Counted from the stretch's first letter, positions 17,253 to 26,211 are shown. The stretch is DNA of 29,082 nt from Candidatus Latescibacterota bacterium (GCA_012271065.1 JAAXHE010000044.1:1-29082); one strand, 5' to 3'. The notes: generated from the letters alone by a model not told the origin. Program-made: numbers and translations.

Positions 17253-17443
17253 CCGCATACACAGGGGAATTCGGATCGGAGGAGAACCCCGGCGCACTGC
17301 CACGGGAGCCGACCGTGCAGGTCCCCGGCGCATGTTGCCATTGAGATAGCTACGGCGGCAATTCGACGCCCGGAGCCACTGGCAAACGTCCGGAATCCAG
17401 GTTCGCCCGCTGCATTCCTTCCCACCTTTCCATTCGCGCTATT

Positions 17444-18811
17444 ATGTCCCCGGAAGACAAGGCCCGCCTCAAAGACCTCGACCGCCGCCTGGTGTGGCAC
17501 CCGTTCACGCAGATGCTCACCTACGCGAGCGAGGATCCCATTATCATCGCGCGCGCCGACGGCGTCTACCTGGAGGATATCGACGGCAACCGGTACCTCG
17601 ACGGCTACTCCTCAATGTGGTGCAACGTACACGGTCACCGCGTCAAGGAAATCGACGACGCCGTTCGCGGGCAACTGGACCAGGTCGCGCACAGCACCCT
17701 GCTGGGTCTTTCCAACATACCCGCGATCCGGCTGGCCGAAAAACTCGTGGAAATCACACCCCGCGGACTCGACCACGTGTTCTACTCGGACACCGGCGCG
17801 TGCGCCGTGGAAATTGCCCTCAAAATCGCCTTTCAGTACTGGCGGCAGAAGCCGGATCCGAAACAGGAGAAGACGAGTTTTCTCAGCCTTGAGAAGAGCT
17901 ATCACGGCGACACCATCGGCGCGATGAGCGTGGGAAACATCAACCTCTTCCACGAGGCGTACGGCCCGCTCCTCTTTCCGTCGCTGACCGCCCCGTCGCC
18001 CCATGAATTTCGCCGATCGGAGGGTGCGCGCCAGAATGAATGCGACCGAGGCAGTCTGCGCGCGGTCGAGGATATCCTCAAGCGGGAAGCCCACCGCATC
18101 GCCGCCTTCATCGTCGAGCCGCTCATCCAGGGCGCGGGCGGGATTCTGGTTCATCCGGAAGGCTATCTGAAAGGCGTCGCCGACCTCTGCAGGGACCACG
18201 ACGTCCTGCTCATCGCCGATGAAATCGCCACCGGCTTCGGCCGCACCGGCGCCATGTTCGCCTGCGAGAAAGAAGGCGTCGCGCCGGATATTCTCTGCCT
18301 GGGCAAGGGCATCACGGGAGGATACCTGCCCGTAGCCGCCACACTCACCACAGGTGAAATCTTCGATGCCTTTCTGGGCGAAGACAACGAAGGCCGGACG
18401 TTTTTTCACGGCCACACGTACACTGGCAATCCGCTCGGATGCGCGGCGGCGCTGGCCGCCATCCGGCACTTCGAAACCCATAACGTACTGGCGTCTCTGC
18501 GCCCGAAAGTCGAACTTCTCACGCAAGGACTCGGACGCTTCAGGACCCTGGCCCACGTGGACGACGTTCGCCAGTGCGGCTTCATCGCCGGGGTCGAACT
18601 GATTGCCGACAGATCCGGCGCCCGGCCGTATCCCCCCGAAGACAGGATCGGCGCCCGCGTCTGCGGCGAAGCCCGAAAACGGGGTCTTCTCATTCGCCCG
18701 CTGGGCGACACCATTGTCCTCATGCCGCCACTGTCCATTTCCGACCGCGAACTCGAAAAGCTGCTGGACATCGTCTACGAGTCCATCAGCGTCGTGACGA
18801 ACCAGGCGTGA
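17444..18811 (+). CDS. bioA: Adenosylmethionine-8-amino-7-oxononanoate aminotransferase
   Basis: A 455-residue PLP-dependent class III aminotransferase that makes 7,8-diaminopelargonate in biotin synthesis, normally with S-adenosylmethionine as amino donor. The BioA signature WHPFTQM is at the N-terminus, followed by [18 protein letters not shown] and [13 protein letters not shown]. The PLP aspartate is in [14 protein letters not shown] and the Schiff-base lysine in [16 protein letters not shown] (about residue 288). It is followed by bioD, which settles the identity against other class III enzymes. The ATG has no recognisable Shine-Dalgarno sequence in the T/C-rich leader, and I find no BirA-type operator. 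Whether the amino donor is SAM or lysine cannot be told by eye. Confidence 0.93.
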   Translation: MSPEDKARLKDLDRRLVWHPFTQMLTYASEDPIIIARADGVYLEDIDGNRYLDGYSSMWCNVHGHRVKEIDDAVRGQLDQVAHSTLLGLSNIPAIRLAEKLVEITPRGLDHVFYSDTGACAVEIALKIAFQYWRQKPDPKQEKTSFLSLEKSYHGDTIGAMSVGNINLFHEAYGPLLFPSLTAPSPHEFRRSEGARQNECDRGSLRAVEDILKREAHRIAAFIVEPLIQGAGGILVHPEGYLKGVADLCRDHDVLLIADEIATGFGRTGAMFACEKEGVAPDILCLGKGITGGYLPVAATLTTGEIFDAFLGEDNEGRTFFHGHTYTGNPLGCAAALAAIRHFETHNVLASLRPKVELLTQGLGRFRTLAHVDDVRQCGFIAGVELIADRSGARPYPPEDRIGARVCGEARKRGLLIRPLGDTIVLMPPLSISDRELEKLLDIVYESISVVTNQA

Positions 18812-18848
18812 TCGCAGCCGGGCCCCCCGCCCGCGCGCCACTGTTGAA

Positions 18849-18868
18849 AGGCCGCCTGACGGCGGCCT
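18849..18868 (+). terminator. GC-rich hairpin between bioA and bioD
   Basis: AGGCCGCC (18849-18856) and GGCGGCCT (18861-18868) form a perfect 8-base stem with loop TGAC. It lies 38 bases after the bioA stop. No T run follows, so it is probably a pausing, processing or mRNA-stability hairpin rather than a full terminator; bioD follows 60 bases later. Confidence 0.45.
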
Positions 18869-18927
18869 GATGCGTATTCACGACATTCCCGGCCGGACTC
18901 GTCCGACTTGACGGAAAACTAACGACT

Positions 18928-19617
18928 ATGGGATTCAGGGGAGTCTTCGTTACCGCCACGGACACCGGCGCGGGCAAAACAGCCGTTACCGCCGGGATCG
19001 CGGCATTATTGCGCGGACGCGGCGTCGACGTGGGCGTATTCAAGCCCGTCTCCTCGGGCGGAACGGCCGACGCGCGGCTTCTGTCAAAGGCAGCCGGCGT
19101 CACGGATGCTCTCGAACTCGTCAATCCCGTCCGCCTCGAAGCGCCGCTATCGCCCAACGTAGCGGCCGAACTGGAAGGCCGCCAGATTCCGCTGGAACCC
19201 ATCGACGATGCCTACAGCCGCCTGACACGCCTTCACGATATCGTCCTGGTGGAGGGTGTGGGCGGCCTGCTGGTACCCATCCGGGAAGACTTCCTGGTCG
19301 CGGACCTTGCCCGCCGTCTGGACCTGCCGCTGCTGGTCGTCGCCCGCGCCGCGCTGGGCACGATCAACCACACGATGCTGACGCTCGAAGCGGCGGACAG
19401 ACGCAATCAGGAGGTCATCGGTGTCGTCTACAACACCACCGGCCCCGGAGATCCGCGTGCCGCCCGCACCAGCCCGGAAGTGATATCCCGACTGTCCGGC
19501 GTCCGCTCCCTGGGCATCGTGCCCTACGATCCCGGCGTGGACGTGGACGCCGGAGACACCGGATGCCTGTCCGGCCTCATTGAACAACACGTGGACCTGG
19601 ACGGCGTCTTCTTCTGA
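18928..19617 (+). CDS. bioD: Dethiobiotin synthetase
   Basis: A 229-residue ATP-dependent carboxylase closing the ureido ring of dethiobiotin. The P-loop is ATDTGAGKT (residues 10-18), close to the family GTDTGVGKT with Ala for the first Gly. KPVSSG (39-44) has the lysine that contacts the substrate, and VEGVGGLLVP is the conserved BioD motif. ARAALGTINHTMLTLEA matches the dimer/substrate region. The ATG follows a purine run (GGAAAAC) without a strong ribosome site. The gene ends 43 bases before the convergent ether-lipid dehydrogenase gene, with no clear terminator between them. bioB and bioF are not in the window, so the pathway is split in this genome. Confidence 0.93.
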   Translation: MGFRGVFVTATDTGAGKTAVTAGIAALLRGRGVDVGVFKPVSSGGTADARLLSKAAGVTDALELVNPVRLEAPLSPNVAAELEGRQIPLEPIDDAYSRLTRLHDIVLVEGVGGLLVPIREDFLVADLARRLDLPLLVVARAALGTINHTMLTLEAADRRNQEVIGVVYNTTGPGDPRAARTSPEVISRLSGVRSLGIVPYDPGVDVDAGDTGCLSGLIEQHVDLDGVFF

Positions 19618-19660
19618 ATCCTTCCCCGCGCTTCTGCCTCCGGTCCGCCGGCCATACCCG

Positions 19661-20470
19661 CTACTCCCCCTTCTCCTGCTTCGACACCCCGCGCGTGACC
19701 AGGTATTCGACAATTTTCGGATTGATCAGATGCAGCCAGGGCAGGAATCGGAGCTTGAACGGAATGATCAACTCGCGTTTTCGTTTCTTCATCGCTTCGA
19801 TGATGGCCTCGCTGGCGTCGTCCAGAGAAATGGACTCTTTGCTGTGCTTGCGGCTGGACCCGCCAAGAGAACCGCCGTCCCTGCCGAAGGCCGCTTTGCG
19901 CAGATTCGTGCCCCGCAGCCAGTGGGGCAGAACCGTCAGCACGTCCACGCCAGTGTCCAGCAACTCCGTCCGCAGAGACTCGAAGAATCCCTGCACCGCG
20001 TGCTTGGACGCCACGTACCCTGTATGCAGGGGTACGCCGATCTTTCCCTGGATGGAAGAAATCGCCACCACCATCCCGTCACGCGCCTTCAGATGGGGGA
20101 GCGCATAATACACGCAGTGTACAATGCCCAGATAGTTCGTTTCCATCAACTTGCGGAAAATCGCCACGTCCTCCACCTCGTCAAACCGCGCCCACATGCT
20201 GATCCCTGCGCAGGCTACCAGGTAGTCCACGGCGCCGAGCTCGGAAACCGCCGCGTCGATCCATGCCTTACAGTCGTCGGGTTTTCCCACATCGCCCGTG
20301 GCCGTAATGGCGCGGCTGCCCCGCTCTCGACACGCTTCCGCGGTATCCTGTACCCCCTCGTCCAGTGCGAACAGCGCCACGTCCGCGCCCTCATCCGCGA
20401 ACGCCAGCGCCAGTGTTGCCCCAAGGCCCGATGAAGCGCCGGTTATCGCGACGACTTTATCATTGAACAT
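19661..20470 (-). CDS. Short-chain dehydrogenase, candidate acyl/alkyl-DHAP reductase
   Basis: A 269-residue classical SDR. TGASSGLG (10-17) binds the nucleotide, ACAGIS replaces the NAG motif, and the catalytic set is Ser in ISS (138-139), Tyr152 and Lys156 (YVASK). Where most SDRs have PG-x-x-x-T it has LPHWLRGTNLR. The C-terminal 35 residues (KKRKRELIIPFKLRFLPWLH, then LINPKIVEYLVTRG) form a basic, hydrophobic tail suited to membrane attachment, like the tail of animal DHRS7B (PexRAP), the acyl/alkyl-DHAP reductase. GGAAGG precedes ATG. As last gene of the ether-lipid set it would reduce alkyl-DHAP to alkyl-glycerol 3-phosphate. SDR family membership is firm; the substrate is inferred from context. 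Confidence 0.8.
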   Translation of the reverse strand: MFNDKVVAITGASSGLGATLALAFADEGADVALFALDEGVQDTAEACRERGSRAITATGDVGKPDDCKAWIDAAVSELGAVDYLVACAGISMWARFDEVEDVAIFRKLMETNYLGIVHCVYYALPHLKARDGMVVAISSIQGKIGVPLHTGYVASKHAVQGFFESLRTELLDTGVDVLTVLPHWLRGTNLRKAAFGRDGGSLGGSSRKHSKESISLDDASEAIIEAMKKRKRELIIPFKLRFLPWLHLINPKIVEYLVTRGVSKQEKGE

Positions 20471-20505
20471 ACGCGACCTTCCAGGTCAGATTGAACCTTC
20501 GCTCA

Positions 20506-20580
20506 CACAAAGGCACGAAGACACAAGGGGAAACCGGTAACAGCCAAAAGGCGGGCAACCACAAGGGTTGCCCCTACTGG
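20506..20580. repeat. Dispersed-repeat-like hairpin between AGPS and SDR genes
   Basis: Two blocks are present. CACAAAGGCACGAAGACACA and a few G follow at 20506-20530. At 20553-20573 GGGCAACC and GGTTGCCC form a perfect 8-base stem with loop ACAAG, flanked by CCTAC. From memory, both words recur as interspersed repeats in many environmental bacterial genomes. On the minus strand the hairpin starts directly at the AGPS stop codon, whose TAG is part of the repeat's GTAGGGG edge. It may attenuate or stabilise the operon transcript. Confidence 0.65.
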
Positions 20581-22424
20581 TCCGTTCCCCCAAACACGCC
20601 ATTCCGGATCCCGAAGATGTTGTTCGGATCCATCGCGTTTTTCGCCTGGCGCATAACCTGCATGCTGTTATCGGTCTGGATCTGCGGGAGGAAATCCCTT
20701 CTCACCTTGCCAACGCCGTGGTGGTGTGACAACGACCCCCCGTTGTCCAGGATAACCTGCCGCAACTGGTGTTCGATCGCGTGAAACGTCCGGCCGGGTT
20801 GTTCCAGGCCCTTGCCGTAGATGCCCATGGTGAAATAGATGCAGACGCCGGTATGATAGGTTTGCGTCACTCTGTACGAAAGATAGGGCTTGCCCGGGAC
20901 GCCGTGTCTGCCGGCCTGGGCGACCAGTTCGCCGGAGACCGCATCGCACACCTGGTGGATCCGGTCCCAGGGCACCGACGTCTCAAAGGTTTCGCCCAGA
21001 ATGCCGTACTGGTTCAGAAAGTCTCTAATGTAGGCGATGCCGAACGTAAGCGAGTATCCTCGCTTGCCGTTACTCGCGCCCGCGCTCTTGGCGCCGTACT
21101 CCTTCGCCAGGCTGAAGATCGTGCGTTCCTGCTGGCCGACCTCGTCGTTCGTGCCCTCCATCACGATGGTGCATGCCGCCATCTTCATCGGATCGAAACC
21201 CAGCACCTTCAACAGGACGAACTTCTGAAGCCGTTCCTTGACGCCCTTCAGGAATTTCGGCGCCGGTTTCAGGGCCTGGCCGAACCGGAACTCATTATTG
21301 TTGACCAGGCGGATGCTCGCGGGCAGCATCCCGGTCTGCCGTAGCGCCTTCAGGTACGCGACGCCCTTCTCGAATGCCGGAAACACAAGCGCTCCGTACC
21401 TGCGCGTCTCCGGGATCGGATGAATCTTGATCACCGCCGTAGTGATAATACCGAAATTGCCTTCGCTGCCGAACAGCAGGCCCCTGGGCTGAACGCCCGT
21501 GGAATTCCTCGGTGTCACCGCGCGGGTCGCAATCTCCCCGGTAGGCGTTACCAGCGTCGCCTCGAGTACAATATCCTCTATATTACCGTAACGGTTCTTC
21601 TTCATCCCGCTCGCGTTGGTTGAGATCCACCCGCCCATCGTGGAGAGTTCCACGCTGTCGGGATCGTGCCCCGACGTATACCCCCGCTCCCCCAATACCC
21701 GCTCCAGCGACTTTCCGGATATGCCTGCTTCGACGCACGCCTGCAGATTCTCCTCGTCGATCCAGAGAACCCGGTCCATCCGCCGCATATCCACGGACAC
21801 AATCGTGCGCCGCTCGTCGGGCGGACACGCCAGCGCCCCGCTCACATTCGTCCCTCCGCCGTAGGGCACCAGGCAGACGTCGTGCTCGTTAGCCAGGTCG
21901 ATCATGGCCTTTACATCCGCCTCTTCCGCCGGATAGAACACCAGATCGACCAGCCTGGGCAGTGAATCCCCGTACATCACCCTGTACACTTCTTCAACGC
22001 TCAGCTGCCCGTGGCTGTGCACGAGCCTGGCTTTGGAATCGAATGAAACCTGCCCGTCTCCGAACCGTTCTTTCAGCGCGTTGCCGAAAGCGGCGTCGAG
22101 ATTCGGCTCGGGCGCCTCGACGTCCTCGCGTTCCGCGTACGAGTCTTCCCGTCGGATTGTAATCCCCAACACGTCCTCCACAAAGTCCAGCAGAAACGGC
22201 ATCCGATACCCCGAAATCGGGTACCTGCTCCCGGTTACCTTCACCGTCCGATCGTCTACAAACTCGAACCGCGTATCCGTGTATCCCCACTTGTGGGGGA
22301 ACCGTTCTCCTTCCGAATGATCGAAGAAATCATCCGTTTCGTTTCCGGATCGCCTCCGGTTCGACAGGTGCGCAAACACCAGGACAACCGCTACGGCAAC
22401 CGCTGCTAATCCCCAATCAGACAT
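20574..22424 (-). CDS. agpS: Alkyldihydroxyacetonephosphate synthase (AGPS)
   Basis: A 616-residue FAD enzyme that exchanges the acyl chain of acyl-DHAP for a fatty alcohol, forming the ether bond. Residues 4-20 form a membrane anchor. The FAD domain has PYGGGTNVSGA (187-197), and the family stretch from TSGHDPDSVELSTMGG to SGMKKNRYGNIED (250-284) is nearly identical to my memory of animal AGPS. The active site is kept: R372 in SIRLVNN, R467 in YIRD, Y530 in CIYF and the H567-H569 triple in GSLSHHHGVGK. Y530 and H569 are 39 residues apart, as are Tyr578 and His617 in the mammalian enzyme. The end DPNNIFGIRN is also typical. GGAG precedes ATG. These details separate it from glycolate or lactate oxidases of the same fold. 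Confidence 0.93.
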   Translation of the reverse strand: MSDWGLAAVAVAVVLVFAHLSNRRRSGNETDDFFDHSEGERFPHKWGYTDTRFEFVDDRTVKVTGSRYPISGYRMPFLLDFVEDVLGITIRREDSYAEREDVEAPEPNLDAAFGNALKERFGDGQVSFDSKARLVHSHGQLSVEEVYRVMYGDSLPRLVDLVFYPAEEADVKAMIDLANEHDVCLVPYGGGTNVSGALACPPDERRTIVSVDMRRMDRVLWIDEENLQACVEAGISGKSLERVLGERGYTSGHDPDSVELSTMGGWISTNASGMKKNRYGNIEDIVLEATLVTPTGEIATRAVTPRNSTGVQPRGLLFGSEGNFGIITTAVIKIHPIPETRRYGALVFPAFEKGVAYLKALRQTGMLPASIRLVNNNEFRFGQALKPAPKFLKGVKERLQKFVLLKVLGFDPMKMAACTIVMEGTNDEVGQQERTIFSLAKEYGAKSAGASNGKRGYSLTFGIAYIRDFLNQYGILGETFETSVPWDRIHQVCDAVSGELVAQAGRHGVPGKPYLSYRVTQTYHTGVCIYFTMGIYGKGLEQPGRTFHAIEHQLRQVILDNGGSLSHHHGVGKVRRDFLPQIQTDNSMQVMRQAKNAMDPNNIFGIRNGVFGGTDQ

Positions 22425-22510
22425 AACGGACTCCAGACGACCGCAGGCGGCCGTACCATACGTTTGCGACAGCGCAATTCAATGACGGTTGTTCGGGACG
22501 TCCCGACGCA

Positions 22511-24451
22511 TCACCGGGACGGCTCCGGATTCAGCAGATTGGAAATATGCACCGCCTGGAGCAGGTTGGCGGCTTCCAGCTGGATTCGCAGCGACCGGCG
22601 TCGGGGCAGCAACGTGGTCTCGCCCGGCATAGGGGGCAGGATCACCGCCTCGATCACACCCGGATTGATATTCAGATTGCGCGCCGGGCACTTCGGCCAC
22701 AGCGCGTGGCTGCCCCGAAAGACGATGGGAATCATCACCACGTCCTGGGGGAGCTTCGCGAACAGCGCGTGCTGGAGCGGGAACAGCTGTACGTCGAACG
22801 AAGCCGTTGTTCCCATCGGATAGATCACACCGGGGCGGCGTTCCATCTCCTGCAGGATGCGTGGAATCGTATGGGATGAGATATCGACGCTGTCTCTGGT
22901 GATAAAGCCGTCCACGGTCTCGAACATCCTGTCGAATTTGTCCGGGGACATTCCGAAGATGCTGATCTCGCGGGACCCGATTTTCACCGACGTCGACTTC
23001 GCCAGTCCCGTGCGTGCCAGCTGAACCACCGGGCGGGAACGGTCCCACCCCATCGCATCCAGAAACACCGGGTCATTGAAAACCGAAAACACAACGAAAT
23101 GTTCCAGCATGCTCTGATGTGAGGGCAGGAACAGGATCCTCTGGCCGCCACTGGAAAGGTCCATCTCCCTGACAAGCGTCCGGAACATCGGGGCTATCGT
23201 CACTTCCAGCCGGATGCCGAAGGCATTCATCGTGTCGCGGGACCAATCCAGCCAGACCTCCCATGCGCGCTCATGCCGCATTGACGGCGTGAGATCCTCC
23301 TCTGCGATGCGTTTCCGGCGCCGCCCGACCCGCCAGCAGCGCCTCGCCCAGCGCAACATCCGGATTTTGCGCTGGAAGGACGTCAGTTCCTCCGTTACGC
23401 CGACGTGAGCATATTCCAGGAATCGACCCGTATGGGCACCGGCCAGCAGCGGAGGGAGCGCCACTTCAGCCGATCCGTCCCCGTTTCGAACCGCCGAATT
23501 CACCGCATCAACAATCCGGACGCTCAGATCGATCATATCCCGTGTCAGATAACTGTACGGCTGCCCGTACCAGTAGTTCGCCGGCCTCAGCCGGGCGGGG
23601 TCCTCCCGGTGCGCCGCGAGAAACTCCACGAGCATACTCCGGCACAGGTTGACGTCGGCCTTCAGGGTTGCCAGGCCCTCCGCGTCCGAATCCTCCATCT
23701 GATGCAACCGCACATCGGCGTCGGCGACCACCTTCCATACCGAACTGCCGAACCATCCCAGGTTATTGTACGTGTTGTAGCGCGTGGCGAGAAGCTCCCC
23801 GGCGGAAATCAGGTGCAACGTCCGCTGCGCCACGTTTTCCAGGAGTTCACGGAGGGTGCCATTCCATGTTTCGCCATTCACGTCGCAGGCGTATTCGAAC
23901 TGCCAACGCGGATCTTCGTCCGTTTCCACGGTGGGCAGCGCTTCCGCAACGGCCCTGGCGTGAGACAGCGGTACCCGTGAAATCCTGGCCTGTGCCAGCG
24001 CTGTCTCGGCCCGGTCGGGAGAGAAATCGTCGCCCTTTGCAAGTGCCTCAACGTAGAGAGACTGGTACAGCTTCAGGAAATCCGAGCCCGTTCCTGCGCC
24101 GCTGCCCACAAACTCATCCCGCAGCCGCAGGTAGATCCGGTTCCCCTCGTGGTAAGCCGGCGTCAATTCAATGAAATGGTCGTGCGCCTCCCTGAGACGC
24201 CGGTCCCGCAACGCCGGGACGCCGTTATAAATCGCATCCACGATTCGCGCGCCCTTAAGCAGTCCTTCAAGGCCGATCTGATCCGCGCCGTGGGACGGCC
24301 ACGTCAGCTCCTCGGCCGTCCAGCCCTCGAAATAGCCTTCGGGCCGGACCGCTTCGATCAACTCCGAGGCAGCCTGATCATATGCTGCACGCAGTTTGCC
24401 CGGATCCCGCAACAGCAGCTGGTGCATTGGGATTTTCTTGTTTCGATCCAT
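22511..24451 (-). CDS. PlsC-superfamily acyltransferase, candidate DHAP acyltransferase
   Basis: A 646-residue protein from ATG 24451 (weak AGGCG upstream; an in-frame start 66 bases earlier adds an arginine-rich leader). Residues 1-420 are mostly helical and match nothing I recognise. Residues about 435-600 resemble glycerolipid acyltransferases: LPSHQSMLEHF (443-452) aligns with the H-x4-D block, IYPMGTTAS (543-551) with the EGTR block and IPIVFRGSHALWP (574-586) with the V/I-P-I block. But the acid of motif I is Glu (H445/E450), and EGTR reads MGTT. With AGPS downstream and a fatty alcohol-forming reductase upstream, the expected job is making acyl-DHAP, as GNPAT does in animals. Family assignment is moderately sure; substrate is inferred. 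Confidence 0.7.
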   Translation of the reverse strand: MDRNKKIPMHQLLLRDPGKLRAAYDQAASELIEAVRPEGYFEGWTAEELTWPSHGADQIGLEGLLKGARIVDAIYNGVPALRDRRLREAHDHFIELTPAYHEGNRIYLRLRDEFVGSGAGTGSDFLKLYQSLYVEALAKGDDFSPDRAETALAQARISRVPLSHARAVAEALPTVETDEDPRWQFEYACDVNGETWNGTLRELLENVAQRTLHLISAGELLATRYNTYNNLGWFGSSVWKVVADADVRLHQMEDSDAEGLATLKADVNLCRSMLVEFLAAHREDPARLRPANYWYGQPYSYLTRDMIDLSVRIVDAVNSAVRNGDGSAEVALPPLLAGAHTGRFLEYAHVGVTEELTSFQRKIRMLRWARRCWRVGRRRKRIAEEDLTPSMRHERAWEVWLDWSRDTMNAFGIRLEVTIAPMFRTLVREMDLSSGGQRILFLPSHQSMLEHFVVFSVFNDPVFLDAMGWDRSRPVVQLARTGLAKSTSVKIGSREISIFGMSPDKFDRMFETVDGFITRDSVDISSHTIPRILQEMERRPGVIYPMGTTASFDVQLFPLQHALFAKLPQDVVMIPIVFRGSHALWPKCPARNLNINPGVIEAVILPPMPGETTLLPRRRSLRIQLEAANLLQAVHISNLLNPEPSR

Positions 24452-24564
24452 AAATCGCCTGTCGTGAAAGAGACCGAAAGACCGCCTATGCCTGGTTCGG
24501 ATTCGCCCCGTTCGCATCCCCGTCGGATAAACTCACGACTGATGACGATCCTGAATCCCAAACC

Positions 24565-26211
24565 TCAATTGTGCGGTCCGTCGGCTTCGGCGGCCACCAC
24601 GGAAACCGCCCCATCCCCCTCTTTCAATACATGGTGTTTCAATCCCGGGATGTGGATCTCCTGGATGTACTCCGGCCAGTTGATGCGCGTCACGTCGAAG
24701 TTGAACACCTTCTGATCTTCGGGATTCAGCGCCTGGTACAGCCGGCGCGTATTCTCCGTTTCGAACTCGCAATCGAGGTGAGTGTACCCACAATAGGTAT
24801 CGACCAGGGACTCAAGCCGCGCCAGAACGGCCTCCATGCCGGTTACCCGGCGCCTGTAACGGGAAACCCATCGTGCGGGCAGATAGTCCACGGCAGCCTT
24901 CAACAGGCCAAGCGGAAGCTTGTACTTCAGTGCGACCAGACAACGGAACCGCCGCTGGCTGATGAACTGCCAGGGCCTGACGTGGATGGGCCGCCCGCTT
25001 CGGTCCTGCATGGGCGAAGATTTGAAATACCCGTAAACAAGCTCGACCATTTCACTCGCCAGAACCGGATTCTGCGAACCCGAGGCCACATGGTAGACCT
25101 TCATCTCCTCCGACCCGTGTACTTGCGGAAGAACCGCCGTAACGGCGTTGTTCAGGACGTCGACGGGTATGATATCCAGCACAATTCCGGGATCGATCGG
25201 GAAATTCGACAGCCGGCCCTTGCCATAGTGGACGATCAGCGGGTCGGCGACTTTCAAATCCTCCACCCAGCCGGGTACCGGGTCCTCGAGGCTGCTCTCC
25301 ACGATTGACGGCCGGACGATGGCCGTTGGAAGGTCTCCCCGAGACTTCACGATCATCTGCTCACCCATCGCCTTGGTGAGCGTGTAGCTGTCGTTCCAGC
25401 CGTGGCGCCTCGCACGCCGCATCCCTTCGTCCACCAGCTGCTTCCGGATCCAGCGCTGGCGAAGGGCTTCTACCTGGTGGGCCTTCCGGTAGTCGGTAAC
25501 GCGTTTTCCACGGTCCTGCCGCCGGAGCTGCTTCAGGAACGCCGCCTCGAGGTCGGGCTTTCTGGATGCCTCCTCGACTTCCCGGGTGAAAGCCCGGATG
25601 GCGTCGATCTCGCCCTGCAGGTCGAAGCCGGCGGCGCTTCCGTTGATGAGGTCCGAAACGCTCCGGTCCTGGGGAAACGGCGCTTCGGGTATCCGACCGG
25701 TGCGCTTTCCGCTCACGTACGCGGTTGATACATGAACGAGCGCGGCTTTCCGGCAGGCCTTCGCGAAGGTGACGACGCGGGCGGCGCCCATTGCATTCTG
25801 TTCGAGTGCGCTGTCGATGGGCTCGTCGAATACAACCGTTCCGGCGAAATTGACGACAAAATCGACGTCCTCGACAAGACACTTGCGCTGATCGGCGGCA
25901 ATCCCCAGCCCGTCTTCGGTCAGATCGCCGGCGACCGCGACGAGCTTATCCGCCATCACGGCGGAAAACGCCCCACCCCACCTCTCACGCAGCCTTTCGA
26001 ACGCGCGGGACTGAAGGATTTCGGTCTCCAGGCGTTCCGCGTCGGAGACAAGCTGCCCGTTGGAGCGCGACCGCGGCCGGATCAGGAGATAGATCCGCGC
26101 CACCTCGGGCGCGGAATACAGGATCTTCTCCACGAATCCCTTCGCCAGAAAGCCCGTCGCGCCGGTCACAAACAGCGTCTTGCCGCTGAGATACTCTGCA
26201 ATGGACTGCAT
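24565..26211 (-). CDS. Fatty acyl-CoA reductase, alcohol-forming (FAR1-like)
   Basis: A 548-residue protein reducing fatty acyl-CoA (or acyl-ACP) to fatty alcohol with NADPH. I start at ATG 26211, since MQSIAEYLSGKTLFVTGATG aligns with the FAR1 N-terminus as I remember it; 14 earlier in-frame residues are charged and non-conserved. Rossmann motif GATGFLAK (17-24), STAYVSGKRTG (162-172), and catalytic YTLTK (276-280) are present. The C-terminal FAR_C (sterile) domain ends in FNFDVTRINWPEYIQ, the family mark. A basic helical insertion (about 222-270) is longer than in animal FAR1. It is the first gene of the cluster and supplies the alcohol for the AGPS reaction. Other products (wax esters) are possible, but no wax synthase gene is near. 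Confidence 0.9.
   Translation of the reverse strand: MQSIAEYLSGKTLFVTGATGFLAKGFVEKILYSAPEVARIYLLIRPRSRSNGQLVSDAERLETEILQSRAFERLRERWGGAFSAVMADKLVAVAGDLTEDGLGIAADQRKCLVEDVDFVVNFAGTVVFDEPIDSALEQNAMGAARVVTFAKACRKAALVHVSTAYVSGKRTGRIPEAPFPQDRSVSDLINGSAAGFDLQGEIDAIRAFTREVEEASRKPDLEAAFLKQLRRQDRGKRVTDYRKAHQVEALRQRWIRKQLVDEGMRRARRHGWNDSYTLTKAMGEQMIVKSRGDLPTAIVRPSIVESSLEDPVPGWVEDLKVADPLIVHYGKGRLSNFPIDPGIVLDIIPVDVLNNAVTAVLPQVHGSEEMKVYHVASGSQNPVLASEMVELVYGYFKSSPMQDRSGRPIHVRPWQFISQRRFRCLVALKYKLPLGLLKAAVDYLPARWVSRYRRRVTGMEAVLARLESLVDTYCGYTHLDCEFETENTRRLYQALNPEDQKVFNFDVTRINWPEYIQEIHIPGLKHHVLKEGDGAVSVVAAEADGPHN

Noticed and set aside
16266..17333. Minus-strand open frame of about 355 codons
   Set aside because: It is antisense to the acetamidase/formamidase gene; no ribosome site and no motif.
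17612..18841. Minus-strand open frame of about 400 codons
   Set aside because: It is antisense to bioA, which has all family motifs; no recognisable domain on this strand.
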